From NCBI GenBank assembly GCA_947632625.1, contig CANRPZ010000003.1:1-34412 (forward strand): a DNA stretch of 34,412 bases. Reading direction: 5' to 3'. Shown here one piece after another: positions 7,019-15,229 of the stretch (positions are counted from its first letter, which is position 1; each line of letters begins with the position of its first letter). Made by a program: the position numbers and the translations under genes. The notes beneath the pieces are model-generated. The model did no database searches and was not told the DNA's origin. It saw only the letters and a list, made by a program, of their open reading frames with translations. This DNA comes from an uncultured Bacilli bacterium. GTDB lineage: Bacteria > Bacillota_I > Bacilli_A > RF39 > UBA660.

Positions 7019-8803
7019 CAACCGAAACTAGCTTCGGGGGGGGGGTTATTAGAAAGTAATAATAAACCAACGGAGCTACAAAGGTATAAGAAAAATACAA
7101 AGCAAAAGAAAATTTTAATTGGAGCAATAGTATTATTTATATTAATCATTGGCGGTATAAAACTATATCGCACTTTTGCATTGTATAAAGAAGAAAAATC
7201 CTTTAATGTATTAAAAGGAATAGTACCGGATTTTGTCGGAGGAGATGTAATACTCGCATTCACTGTAAATAATAAGGAAACAAATCACTTATCTTTCCCA
7301 AATAAAGGAGAAGGATATAAAGTAGATAAAGTAACTTGTGAGAATGATGTAAAAGCAGATTGGAATAACAATTCTTGGAGTCTAGAAATAAAGGATAGTA
7401 ACAAACAAAGAAAAATAAAATGTACAATTAATTTTAATAAGTATCAAGAAAGTATATTAAATGAAGCAGACCCAGTATTAAAAGAAGGATTAGTAGCAGT
7501 AAAAGTTGATAAAGATACAGGTGCAGTAACCAAAGCAGATACAACAAAACAATGGTATAGCTATGAGAATCAAGAATGGGCAAATGCGGTAATACTAACA
7601 AATGGTAAAACAGCAGATAACTACCAAGATAATGACCCGATACCAGAGGCAGATATCGAAAGTTATTTTGTATGGATACCAAAATATAAATATCAAATAT
7701 TCGATATGGGAAATTATACAACGAGAGAAGAAGATAGTAGTTATCAAGATAATGAACAAGCTATAGAAATAAAATTTGGCTTAACGAATACTATAGACGA
7801 TGAGGAAGAATGCATTGCTCCACCAAGTGGAGAGAATGGTACTTGTGCTGTAAATAAATGGATGACGCATCCAGCGTTTACTGCTTTTGATACAAACGGA
7901 ATCTGGGTTGGAAAGTTTAAGACAGGATACAAAGGAGCAAATAGTAAAACCGAAGCTGAACAAGATGGAGATGCATCTAAAATCATCATAAAACCAAATG
8001 AATATAGTTGGAGAGGTATAACTATAGGAATAATGTATCAAAATAGTTTAAATTATAATAAAGATTTAAATAGTCATATGTTAAAAAATACCGAATGGGG
8101 AGCAGTAGCTTATTTAGCCAACTCTATTTATGGACGATGTGACAAAAATACAAAGGAGTGTAGTGAAATACATGTCAATAATAATTCTGATTTTTTAACA
8201 GGTTATGCCGCAAAGCACAAATTTACAATAGGTTTTACTAGTACAAATGAGTCTTGTACAGAGCACTCTGATGCTTGTAATGAATATGGAGGATCAAGCA
8301 AAGGGCAAGACGGAACTTATAACTATCAATATTTTAGTCCAAAAAGTGTTAAGGCAAGTACCACAAATAATTACACTGGTATTTATGATATGAGTGGAGG
8401 TTCATGGGAATACGTAATGGGTGTGATGGTGGATGCAAATGATAATCCAATATATTTAAATAGTGAGTTAAGTGCAGATGATTTAAAAGACGAGAGATAT
8501 TATGATGACTATAAAAATGGTGTCGAATTCCAATATACAAGTCGAATATTAGGAGATGCAACAGGAGAGATGGGACCATTTATTCAAGAACAATATACGG
8601 GAACAACAACTACTGCAGTAGAACAAACTAGAACAATTAGTGGATGGTATCATGATGAAGGTTGGTTTGTCTTGACTGGCAGTCCTTGGTTCCTGCGTGG
8701 TGGCGTTTACGATCACGGGTTTGAGGGCGGTGTTTTCACTTTCGTTCGCGGCGCAGGTGAGGCGTACGCGTACCGTGCTTTTCGCCTTGCTCTTGCCTTT
8801 TAG
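6994..8803 (+). CDS. Phase-variable membrane-anchored C-type-lectin/FGE-like protein, out of frame in this copy (DGR target-like)
   Basis: ATG 6994 follows AGGAGGA at good spacing and has its own promoter. The frame reads 14 codons to a run of ten G (7036-7045) and then stops at TAA 7057. With nine G it would run on without a stop to 8803, giving 602 aa: a Lys-rich N-terminus, one membrane segment (ILIGAIVLFILIIGGI), an external region with paired Cys, then a formylglycine-generating-enzyme/C-type-lectin fold (WVGKFKTGYKG, YDMSGGSWEYVMG) ending in WFLRGGVYDHGFEGG, RAFRLAL. The gene is therefore 'off' by one base, by slipped-strand phase variation or by a sequencing error in the homopolymer. 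The final 130 nt are GC-rich and A-poor, like the variable repeat of a DGR target. No start codon with a Shine-Dalgarno exists downstream of the tract (TTG 7181 is unsupported). Probably a type II displayed surface protein. Confidence 0.8.
7036..7045 (+). repeat. Homopolymeric G10 tract inside a coding region
   Basis: Ten consecutive G in an otherwise AT-rich window, at codons 15-18 of the surface gene. The two reading frames on either side fit together only if one G is removed (or two added). Typical of contingency-locus tracts. Confidence 0.85.
8671..8800 (+). repeat. Candidate DGR variable repeat (VR)
   Basis: The 3' end of the lectin-like gene departs sharply in composition: 8701-8800 has 57 G+C and only 9 A in 100 bases, while 8521-8580 has 22 A in 60. 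The encoded residues lie at the ligand-binding C-terminus of the C-type-lectin fold (PWFLRGG, GVFTF, FRLAL frame the variable positions) and many codons are NNY, as expected when template AAY codons are mutated at adenine. No matching template repeat or reverse transcriptase is in the window, so it would have to be served in trans. Confidence 0.55.
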
Positions 8804-8858
8804 TTCAATCAATTAATCCAAACTTTATAAATACTCATATACTATAAAGAGGTGTATT

Positions 8859-9941
8859 ATGAGTAAACTTAAAGTATATGTTTATGCCATTTGTAAAAAT
8901 GAAAGTAAATTTGTTAAAGATTATATTGCTAGCATGAGTGAAGCAGATGGCATTTATGTATTGGATACTGGTTCACAAGATGATACTGTAAAATTACTAA
9001 AAAAATATAAAAATGTTCATGTAAAAGAAGAAAAAATAGAGCCTTTTCGTTTTGACGTTGCTAGAAATAAATCTTTAGAAATGGTTCCTAAAGATGCGGA
9101 TATTTGTGTTTGTACAGATTTTGATGAGGTCTTTCAAAAAGGATGGCGAAAGAAATTAGAAGAGGTTTGGGTAAAAGAAAATCCAACTCGTGTAGAATAT
9201 TTATATAACTGGAGTTTTAATGAATATGGAAAACCAGCTACAACCTTTTATATGTCTAAAATTCATAAAAGAGATGCTTATATTTGGCATCATCCCGTTC
9301 ATGAGGTTTTAAAATGTTTAATTCCTAATGAAAAAAGTGTAATTGCTGAAGGCATAGTTTTAAATCATCATCAAGATTTTAAAAAACCAAGAACAAGTTA
9401 TTTATCACTTTTGGAATTAAGTGTAAAAGAGGAACCTGAAGATGATCGAAATATGCATTATTTAGGCCGTGAATATATGTATTATCAAAAATGGAATGAA
9501 GCTATTGATACATTAATTCGTCATTTAAATCTAAAAAGTAGTACTTGGAAAGATGAAAGAGCGGCTTCTATGCGATTTATTGCTCGATCTTATATGGGAT
9601 TAAAAAGACCATTAGAAGCTAAAATGTGGTATTTACAAGCCATAAAAGAAGCTCCTTATTTAAGAGAAGCTTATGTTGAACTTGCAGAAATTTATTATAA
9701 TGAGCAAGAATATGATAATAGTTATTACTATTTAACGGAAGCTAATAAAATAAAAACGAAACCAATTAGCTATATTAATGAAGATTTTTGTTGGAATGCT
9801 TATTTTTATGATTTATATAGTGTTGTTTGTTATTATACAAAACATTATGAAGAGGCCATTATAAATGTTAAAAAAGCTATTGAGTTAGACCCTAATAATG
9901 AAAGATTAAAAACCAATTTACAAATAATGGAAAAAAAATAG
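8859..9941 (+). CDS. Family 2 glycosyltransferase with C-terminal TPR-like repeats
   Basis: A 360-aa cytoplasmic protein. The N-terminal half is a GT-A glycosyltransferase: opening strand VYAICKNESKFVKDYIASM, nucleotide-sugar site LDTGSQDDT and the DxD-like CTDFDEVF. The second half has helical tetratricopeptide-like units (DDRNMHYLGREYMYYQKWNE, and later EEAIINVKKAIELDPNNERL). Such proteins usually add sugars to cell-surface glycans or to proteins; donor and acceptor cannot be told. Shine-Dalgarno AGAGGTG before ATG 8859. It follows the lectin-like gene by 55 nt and is probably read from the same promoter, suggesting work on the same surface. Ends in a bidirectional terminator. Confidence 0.85.
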   Translation: MSKLKVYVYAICKNESKFVKDYIASMSEADGIYVLDTGSQDDTVKLLKKYKNVHVKEEKIEPFRFDVARNKSLEMVPKDADICVCTDFDEVFQKGWRKKLEEVWVKENPTRVEYLYNWSFNEYGKPATTFYMSKIHKRDAYIWHHPVHEVLKCLIPNEKSVIAEGIVLNHHQDFKKPRTSYLSLLELSVKEEPEDDRNMHYLGREYMYYQKWNEAIDTLIRHLNLKSSTWKDERAASMRFIARSYMGLKRPLEAKMWYLQAIKEAPYLREAYVELAEIYYNEQEYDNSYYYLTEANKIKTKPISYINEDFCWNAYFYDLYSVVCYYTKHYEEAIINVKKAIELDPNNERLKTNLQIMEKK

Positions 9942-9962
9942 TCTGATTTTTATCAGGCTATT
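9937..9962. terminator. Bidirectional terminator between convergent genes
   Basis: AATAG-T-CTGAT (9937-9947) pairs with ATCAG-G-CTATT (9952-9962) around a TTTT loop. On the minus strand it is followed by a run of T from the A tract at 9931-9938. It contains the stop codons of both the glycosyltransferase and the sortase. Confidence 0.8.
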
Positions 9963-11503
9963 AATTTGGCATGTACAACTAATCTTTCCGTATAATTTGT
10001 ACAAGTTGATAATGTTAAGATTTTATCCCCAGGTTTTACCTCAATATTAAAATCTTCTATGCTTCTTTCTTTAATTAAACTTACAAAATCATTAAAATCT
10101 TCATCAGTTTCAAAATAATTTTGTAGATAATCGGTAGTTTTGGGAACTTTATAAATAGAAAAAATCTGATACTTATGACTTTCGTAAATTGTGTCAAAGG
10201 TAATAATTAAATTTTCTGTATTGCTATACCAACTTTTCTTAAGAGCATTCGATAATGTTCCGAACATAACACTACTATAGTACATAGTATGACCAAATAT
10301 TATTGTATTATCATCCATTTCATAATCATTATTTCGATAATCCATAAAAATCCAACCGTTTTTATCCTCTTCATTATAAAGATTATGTTTTAAATAATAC
10401 TCATTATCTTTGGCTTGGACAACAGGATAGTCAATATTTGTGTCGTTTACTTTAAGCCATCCCACTACATCTGGATTTATAGATAAAATAGATGCAATAT
10501 AATTATTTTTAATTTCTCGTTGGGGATCAATTTCGTCTATTAAAGCAGGTGGCGTTTGATTATCTCGAATCGTTTCCCGAATATTTTCTTGAATTTCATT
10601 AACCTCTTGTAGTGATTTATAATTTGTAATAACAATATATAAAATAATTCCGGAAACGAGTATGACTAAAATTGAACCAATAATTTTTAATGTATTCATC
10701 ATGATTTGAATGAAAAGATTATTATTTAAGTATTCTTTGGAATAGACTAGTTCAATTTTGATTTTATTTTTGCGAATTTTTTTATTTAATTTTTTTAAAT
10801 ATTCAATCGATTTACTATCTTTAATATTAGAATAGATTAAGATTTTAATATTGCGCAAGCGATTATCACATAAAATTTCTAGAATAGTTTCTAAATCTTG
10901 TTTGTTATAAACATCCAAATGAATTGTTTTTAAATATTTGTTAATATTACAAAAAGCTAAAAAGTCATCTTTGTCATCTTCATCTAATAAAGTATCAATA
11001 TGAACATTCATTTTATAAAATATTTTAGAATAACTTGTTAAATTATTGCTTTGCATAAAATGACTAAGGTAAAATAGCTCGGTTCTCGATTCAGAATGAA
11101 TGCCCTTTTTATCTAACATTTCAATCATATAGGATGGAATATGTTCGGCTTCTATGTAGTTAATATTTTTATTTTCTAGAATTTTTTCATATAACTCATA
11201 GGATAGGGGAGCATTTTCTCTTATACATACCGCTGTAATATAAGGATTTTTTCTTAATAAATCTAATATGAAGATTGCAAGTTCATTATTTTCAAATGTA
11301 ACTCGATACACTTTTTTTTCTTGGCATATTTCATTAATAAATAAAGAAACTAGCTTTTCATTATCTAATATATAGTTTGGCGTAAAAATAAGTTCACTAT
11401 CATTAATTATATTAGTGTTTGATAAATTTGGTTTAACCGAAGGGGCATTTTTATATGCAAAAATAAGGGAATCATTGTAAATACTAATTTGAATTTTTTG
11501 CAT
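9953..11503 (-). CDS. Class B sortase with large N-terminal cytoplasmic domain
   Basis: Sortases join surface proteins to the cell wall by cleaving a sorting motif. The 516-aa product has about 270 N-terminal residues without a signal peptide, one membrane segment (about 271-293), a linker, and a C-terminal sortase domain (about 330-516). Catalytic residues are visible: His405 in IIFGHTM, Cys501 in TLSTC, Arg507 in TERLVV. The pattern VVGWLKVNDTNIDYPVVQ and its length fit class B. The start is the ATG at 11503, preceded by AAAGGTGG; the frame extends to 11548 but that start lacks a Shine-Dalgarno. The N-terminal region has repeated Ile/Leu-rich strand-helix units loosely like leucine-rich repeats; I do not recognise it. 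A likely substrate (NPQTG) starts 139 nt away on the other strand. Confidence 0.9.
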   Translation of the reverse strand: MQKIQISIYNDSLIFAYKNAPSVKPNLSNTNIINDSELIFTPNYILDNEKLVSLFINEICQEKKVYRVTFENNELAIFILDLLRKNPYITAVCIRENAPLSYELYEKILENKNINYIEAEHIPSYMIEMLDKKGIHSESRTELFYLSHFMQSNNLTSYSKIFYKMNVHIDTLLDEDDKDDFLAFCNINKYLKTIHLDVYNKQDLETILEILCDNRLRNIKILIYSNIKDSKSIEYLKKLNKKIRKNKIKIELVYSKEYLNNNLFIQIMMNTLKIIGSILVILVSGIILYIVITNYKSLQEVNEIQENIRETIRDNQTPPALIDEIDPQREIKNNYIASILSINPDVVGWLKVNDTNIDYPVVQAKDNEYYLKHNLYNEEDKNGWIFMDYRNNDYEMDDNTIIFGHTMYYSSVMFGTLSNALKKSWYSNTENLIITFDTIYESHKYQIFSIYKVPKTTDYLQNYFETDEDFNDFVSLIKERSIEDFNIEVKPGDKILTLSTCTNYTERLVVHAKLIA

Positions 11504-11592
11504 AAGTTCACCACCTTTTTTTACTCTTATGATACTATAATAACACAAATTTACACTTTTTTATAAAAAAATGTAGCATTTAGGTATTTTTA

Positions 11593-11601
11593 TGTTATAA
11601 T
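11593..11601 (+). promoter_or_regulatory. Extended -10 promoter of the NPQTG protein gene
   Basis: TGT followed by TATAAT (11596-11601); no good -35. The site lies between the divergent sortase and its likely substrate. Confidence 0.5.
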
Positions 11602-11642
11602 TAAGACATAATAAAAGTAAAGTAGAAAGAGGTAAGAAAAAA

Positions 11643-12272
11643 ATGAAAAGAGTTTTAGGCTTAATCGTTTTAGCAATGATGGTAGTTTTACCAATGAAAG
11701 TAAACGCTGCTTTAGATTTTTCAGGATTTACCTGTGATGATAAAGTTACAGCAGCAGATGGAAGTGTCACAAAGACATGTTATATTACAGGAAAGGCAAC
11801 AAATGGTAGTTCAATTTCAACATTTACTGGAACTTTGACATTACAAAATATGTCAATTAAAACAGTAACAGCAAGTTCTCCTTGGACAAATGAATCAAGT
11901 GGAACAAGTTTGAGATTTACATCACAAACACCTGTATCAAGTTCAAGTTTTACAATTGCAACTATAGTTTTTAGTGTTGATAATACGGCAGAAAAATGTG
12001 CTGTACAATTGATTCCATGCTATGATGAAAGTGGAAACTTTGGTTGCGGTAATGCTGTTGAGGTTACAGAAGAACAATTTTGTAAAGTAGTAGATGGTAC
12101 TTATTATGGTAAAGATGGAAGCGTTGTTACTGCTGATGTTTATAACGCACAATGTGTAACAAATCCACAAACTGGTAATTTTGTACCTTATGTAGTAATC
12201 ATTGCTGGAATTGCTTTAGCTGTAGGTGTATTCGTAATTTCAAGAAAAAATACAAAATTATATAGAATATAG
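11643..12272 (+). CDS. Secreted cell-wall-anchored protein with NPQTG sorting signal
   Basis: 209 aa, not assigned to a known functional family. Residues 1-22 form a signal peptide (MKR, hydrophobic core, VNA cleavage site). The mature part is Ser/Thr-rich with seven Cys (31, 46, 119, 126, 135, 147, 171) and a beta-rich stretch (about 40-115) resembling cohesin/Ig-like surface modules. The C-terminus is a full sorting signal: NPQTG (174-178), hydrophobic segment (about 181-199), then RKNTKLYRI. NPQTx motifs are used by class B sortases, and such a sortase is encoded divergently next door. Shine-Dalgarno AGAGGTAAG before ATG 11643. Own promoter and terminator, so a monocistronic surface gene. 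Confidence 0.85.
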   Translation: MKRVLGLIVLAMMVVLPMKVNAALDFSGFTCDDKVTAADGSVTKTCYITGKATNGSSISTFTGTLTLQNMSIKTVTASSPWTNESSGTSLRFTSQTPVSSSSFTIATIVFSVDNTAEKCAVQLIPCYDESGNFGCGNAVEVTEEQFCKVVDGTYYGKDGSVVTADVYNAQCVTNPQTGNFVPYVVIIAGIALAVGVFVISRKNTKLYRI

Positions 12273-12307
12273 TTACAAAAAAATCTATTCTGATTAAGAA
12301 ATAATTT

Positions 12308-12337
12308 AAAAGAAAGTTCTAAACAACTTTCTTTTTT
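12308..12337 (+). terminator. Terminator after the NPQTG protein gene
   Basis: AAAGAAAGTT (12309-12318) and AACTTTCTTT (12325-12334) form a perfect 10-bp stem with a 6-nt loop, ending in a T tract. Confidence 0.8.
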
Positions 12338-12377
12338 CATAGTTTTAAATAGAATAATTGGAAAGGATAGTAAAAAA

Positions 12378-13856
12378 ATGGAAAAAAGTGAAATTATAAA
12401 ATCGATTGCGACGCGTGGCAATGGAGAAATTTATTTAGGAGTAGTAGGGGCGGTAAGATGTGGTAAAAGTACTTTTATTAAACGTTTTATTGAAAATTTA
12501 GTAGTACCTAATATAGAGGATGAGTACGAAAAAAGAAAATGTTTGGATGAAATACCACAAAGTGCTGAAGGAAAAGCTATTATGACTACCGAACCTAAAT
12601 TTGTTCCTTCTAGTGGAGCAACCATTAAAGTAGATGAATTTGAAACTAAAATTAAATTAGTAGATTGTGTTGGATATGTCATTAAAGGCGCAACAGGACA
12701 TATTGATGAAGATGGTAACCCAAGGATGGTAAAAACACCATGGTTTGAAGAGTCAGTACCTTTTTACGAAGCTGCAGAAATTGGTACGGAAAAAGTCATC
12801 AAAGATCATGCTACAATTGGTATTGTTATGACCTCTGATGGAACTTTTGGCGAAATTCCTCGCGAAAATTATTTAGAGGCTGAAGAAAAAATTATTGGAG
12901 AATTACAAGAATTAGGAAAACCTTTTATTGTTATTTTAAATACCAAAAATAAAGAGAGTGGTAGTGCAATAACTTTATCAAATGAACTTAGAAATACTTA
13001 TAATGTGCCTGTTATTCCACTTAATGTTGCAGAAATGACAGAACCAGAAATTTTGAATGTTTTAAAAGAGGCTTTATATGAATTCCCAGTTTTAGATATA
13101 AAAGTAAACATTCCAAAATGGGTTCATGTATTAGATAATCATCATGAAATCAAAAAACATTATTTAGAAAAAATGCAAGAAAGTGTTATTTCTGTTAATA
13201 AAATTCGTGATGTAGAAAATATTCTAAATTCCTTTAATGAGTCAAACTATATTTCTAAAAGTTATATTAGTGATGTTGATACCTCAACCGGAAATGTAAC
13301 AATTGCTTTAGAAAGTAGCGATGAATTATACAATACCGTTTTAAAAGATTTAATGGGAGATATGGTAACGACAAAAGCTGGTTTATTAAAAATATTTACA
13401 ACGTATAAAGAAGGAAAAGAAGAAATGGATGGTATACGAGATGCCCTTAAAATGGCTAAAAGTACTGGGTATGGAATTGTATATCCTAACCTAAAAGATA
13501 TGACGCTTTCAACGCCAGAAATTATTAAGCAAGGCTCTCGCTATGGTATTAAATTAAAGGCCGTTGCTTCTAGTATTCATTTAATGAAAGTTAATGTTGA
13601 ATCCACATTTGAACCAATTATTGGAACAGAAATGCAAAGTAAAGAGTTAATTAATTATATTATGAAAGATTATGAAACAGATCCATCAAGTATTTGGAAA
13701 AGTGAAATCTTTGGACGTAGCCTTGATGTAATTGTAAAAGAAGGAATCCAAGCCAAACTTTCAGTTATGCCAGAAAATGTTCGCTATAAAATGAGCCAAA
13801 CAGTAACAAAAATTGTCAATAAGGGATCAAATAATTTAATTACGATTGTCCTATAA
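12378..13856 (+). CDS. spoIVA: Stage IV sporulation protein A (spore coat ATPase)
   Basis: SpoIVA is an ATPase that polymerises on the outer forespore membrane to form the base layer of the spore coat; it is made in the mother cell under SigE. The 492-aa product is the usual length and shows the N-terminal Walker A GAVRCGKST (24-32), switch-like VDCVGY, the SDGTFGEIPRENY segment and the conserved C-terminal end (NKGSNNLITIVL). Shine-Dalgarno AAAGGA before ATG 12378. A clear SigE promoter could not be identified upstream. The next gene is hup, the same order as spoIVA-hbs in Bacillus. This is a hallmark sporulation gene and supports endospore formation. Confidence 0.96.
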   Translation: MEKSEIIKSIATRGNGEIYLGVVGAVRCGKSTFIKRFIENLVVPNIEDEYEKRKCLDEIPQSAEGKAIMTTEPKFVPSSGATIKVDEFETKIKLVDCVGYVIKGATGHIDEDGNPRMVKTPWFEESVPFYEAAEIGTEKVIKDHATIGIVMTSDGTFGEIPRENYLEAEEKIIGELQELGKPFIVILNTKNKESGSAITLSNELRNTYNVPVIPLNVAEMTEPEILNVLKEALYEFPVLDIKVNIPKWVHVLDNHHEIKKHYLEKMQESVISVNKIRDVENILNSFNESNYISKSYISDVDTSTGNVTIALESSDELYNTVLKDLMGDMVTTKAGLLKIFTTYKEGKEEMDGIRDALKMAKSTGYGIVYPNLKDMTLSTPEIIKQGSRYGIKLKAVASSIHLMKVNVESTFEPIIGTEMQSKELINYIMKDYETDPSSIWKSEIFGRSLDVIVKEGIQAKLSVMPENVRYKMSQTVTKIVNKGSNNLITIVL

Positions 13857-13904
13857 AAACCAATTGATTTGTCAATTAAAGGTAAAAAAGAGGTTTAAAT
13901 AGTG

Positions 13905-13910
13905 TATAAT
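13905..13910 (+). promoter_or_regulatory. Possible -10 box for hup
   Basis: TATAAT (13905-13910) without a convincing -35. A weaker alternative is TTGCTT (13944-13949) with TATTTT (13967-13972) at 17-nt spacing. A 6-bp inverted repeat AATTGA/TCAATT (13862-13877) precedes it. Confidence 0.3.
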
Positions 13911-14024
13911 CTTACTAAAAATTTAAAAAATAATGTTTTTTTCTTGCTTTTCTAAATTATTTTTGCTATTTTTAGTATGTAAGGGTATAGACGACCTTAT
14001 AAAAATAATTGGAGGTAAGAAAAA

Positions 14025-14297
14025 ATGTCAAAACAAGAATTAGTAGAAATTATTGCTACAAAAACTGGTTTAACAAAAGCTGATGCAGCTCGTGCATTAG
14101 ATGCAACACTAGAAGGAATTACTCAAGGACTTAAAAAAGAAGGAAAAGTTACTTTTGTAGGATTTGGTACTTTCAGTGCTAAAAAAAGAGAAGCACGTAA
14201 TGGAATTAATCCATTAACAAAACAACCAATTTCAATTCCTGCCAAAACAGTTGCATCATTTAAAGCTGGAAGCAAATTAAAAGATGCTCTTAACTAA
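14025..14297 (+). CDS. hup: DNA-binding protein HU
   Basis: Small histone-like protein of 90 aa that bends and compacts DNA as a dimer. The N-terminal helices (SKQELVEIIATKTGLTKADA), the core strand VTFVGFGTFSAKKREAR and the beta-arm region with INPLTKQPISIPAK followed by FKAGSKLKDAL are typical. Shine-Dalgarno TGGAGGT before ATG 14025. A long AT-rich leader separates it from spoIVA, so it probably has its own strong promoter. A strong terminator follows. Confidence 0.96.
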   Translation: MSKQELVEIIATKTGLTKADAARALDATLEGITQGLKKEGKVTFVGFGTFSAKKREARNGINPLTKQPISIPAKTVASFKAGSKLKDALN

Positions 14298-14313
14298 TTT
14301 GAAAAAATTGGTT

Positions 14314-14348
14314 TAAAAAAATTAGCACATTGGTGTTAATTTTTTTTT
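14314..14348 (+). terminator. Terminator of hup
   Basis: ATTAGCAC (14321-14328) pairs with GTGTTAAT (14333-14340), one G-U pair, 4-nt loop, flanked by an A run before and a T run (14339-14348) after. Confidence 0.85.
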
Positions 14349-14378
14349 GAAACTTTACATAAAAATAATGGGAACAAA

Positions 14379-14407
14379 TTGACTTTTAAAGTAGTGGTGC
14401 GTATACT
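14379..14407 (+). promoter_or_regulatory. Promoter of cdsA-rseP
   Basis: TTGACT (14379-14384), 17-nt spacer, TATACT (14402-14407). Confidence 0.7.
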
Positions 14408-14424
14408 TAATATGAGGTATAAAT

Positions 14425-15216
14425 ATGAAAGAACGTATTATAGGTGCGGTACTTATTCTATTAATTGGAATTCCACTCATCATGATTGGTGGAAAAGTCT
14501 TTACATTAAGTTGTTCTTTATTTGCTGTTTTAGCATTAAAAGAAATTATGGAATTAAAAGAACATCATAATCAAATTCCTAAAGGAATCTTTTTCATTTG
14601 TGTAATAGATCTAGTGTTGTTCTTGTTTTCTTCTTTAAAAAATGATTCCTTATTTTTAAATTTACCTTATAAGTATTTGCTTTTTACGTTTTTATCCCTA
14701 TTTGTTCCAACATTGCTTTATAAAAAAGAAAAGTATACTACTAAAGAAGCAATGTATTTACTGGGTAGCGTTTTATTTTTAGCCCTTGCTTTTTATAGTA
14801 TTATTTTTGTAAGAAATTATAATATTTATATTTTTGTTTACTTATTATTTATTTCTATATTTACGGATAGTTTTGCTCTATTTGTGGGAAAACTAATAGG
14901 GAAACATAAATGTAGTCCTATTATAAGTCCTAAAAAAACGTGGGAAGGCTGTATTGGAGGATGTTTTTTTGGTGTTGTTTTATCCCTAATTTATTATTTT
15001 TGGTTTATTGAGGCGTTTAGTCTACCGATTGTATTCTTAACGATATTCTTATCTATTATTGGTCAGGTAGGAGATTTGGTCTTTAGTAAAATAAAAAGAG
15101 AAAATAAAATAAAAGATTTTAGTCATTTAATTCCAGGGCATGGAGGAATTTTAGATCGTTTTGATAGTTTCATATTTATTGTGATGACTTATATACTATT
15201 TATAGGGATTCTTTAA
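14425..15216 (+). CDS. cdsA: Phosphatidate cytidylyltransferase
   Basis: CdsA makes CDP-diacylglycerol from phosphatidate and CTP, the branch point of phospholipid synthesis. The 263-aa product is almost all membrane segments and carries the family signature SPKKTWEG and, near the C-terminus, PGHGGILDRFDS (237-248). Shine-Dalgarno GAGGT before ATG 14425. It is followed 13 nt later by rseP, the usual Firmicutes partner; uppS and dxr, often nearby, are not here. Confidence 0.95.
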   Translation: MKERIIGAVLILLIGIPLIMIGGKVFTLSCSLFAVLALKEIMELKEHHNQIPKGIFFICVIDLVLFLFSSLKNDSLFLNLPYKYLLFTFLSLFVPTLLYKKEKYTTKEAMYLLGSVLFLALAFYSIIFVRNYNIYIFVYLLFISIFTDSFALFVGKLIGKHKCSPIISPKKTWEGCIGGCFFGVVLSLIYYFWFIEAFSLPIVFLTIFLSIIGQVGDLVFSKIKRENKIKDFSHLIPGHGGILDRFDSFIFIVMTYILFIGIL

Positions 15217-15229
15217 GGAGGAAAAAAAT

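Noticed and set aside
7014-7032. LPTET near the N-terminus of the lectin-like protein as a sortase motif
   Set aside because: Sorting signals act at the C-terminus before a hydrophobic segment and positive tail; this one is N-terminal and lacks the final Gly.
7181-7200. TTG 7181 as the start of the lectin-like gene
   Set aside because: No Shine-Dalgarno, and it would remove the membrane anchor that is encoded in the same frame back to the G tract at 7036-7045.
6938-12337. A DGR reverse transcriptase or template repeat within the island
   Set aside because: No product in the window has reverse-transcriptase motifs, and no second GC-rich copy of 8671-8800 is seen; only a target-like region is supported.
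12331-12377. SigE-type promoter upstream of spoIVA
   Set aside because: TCATAGT resembles a SigE -35, but no CATACAAT-like -10 is found at the right distance.
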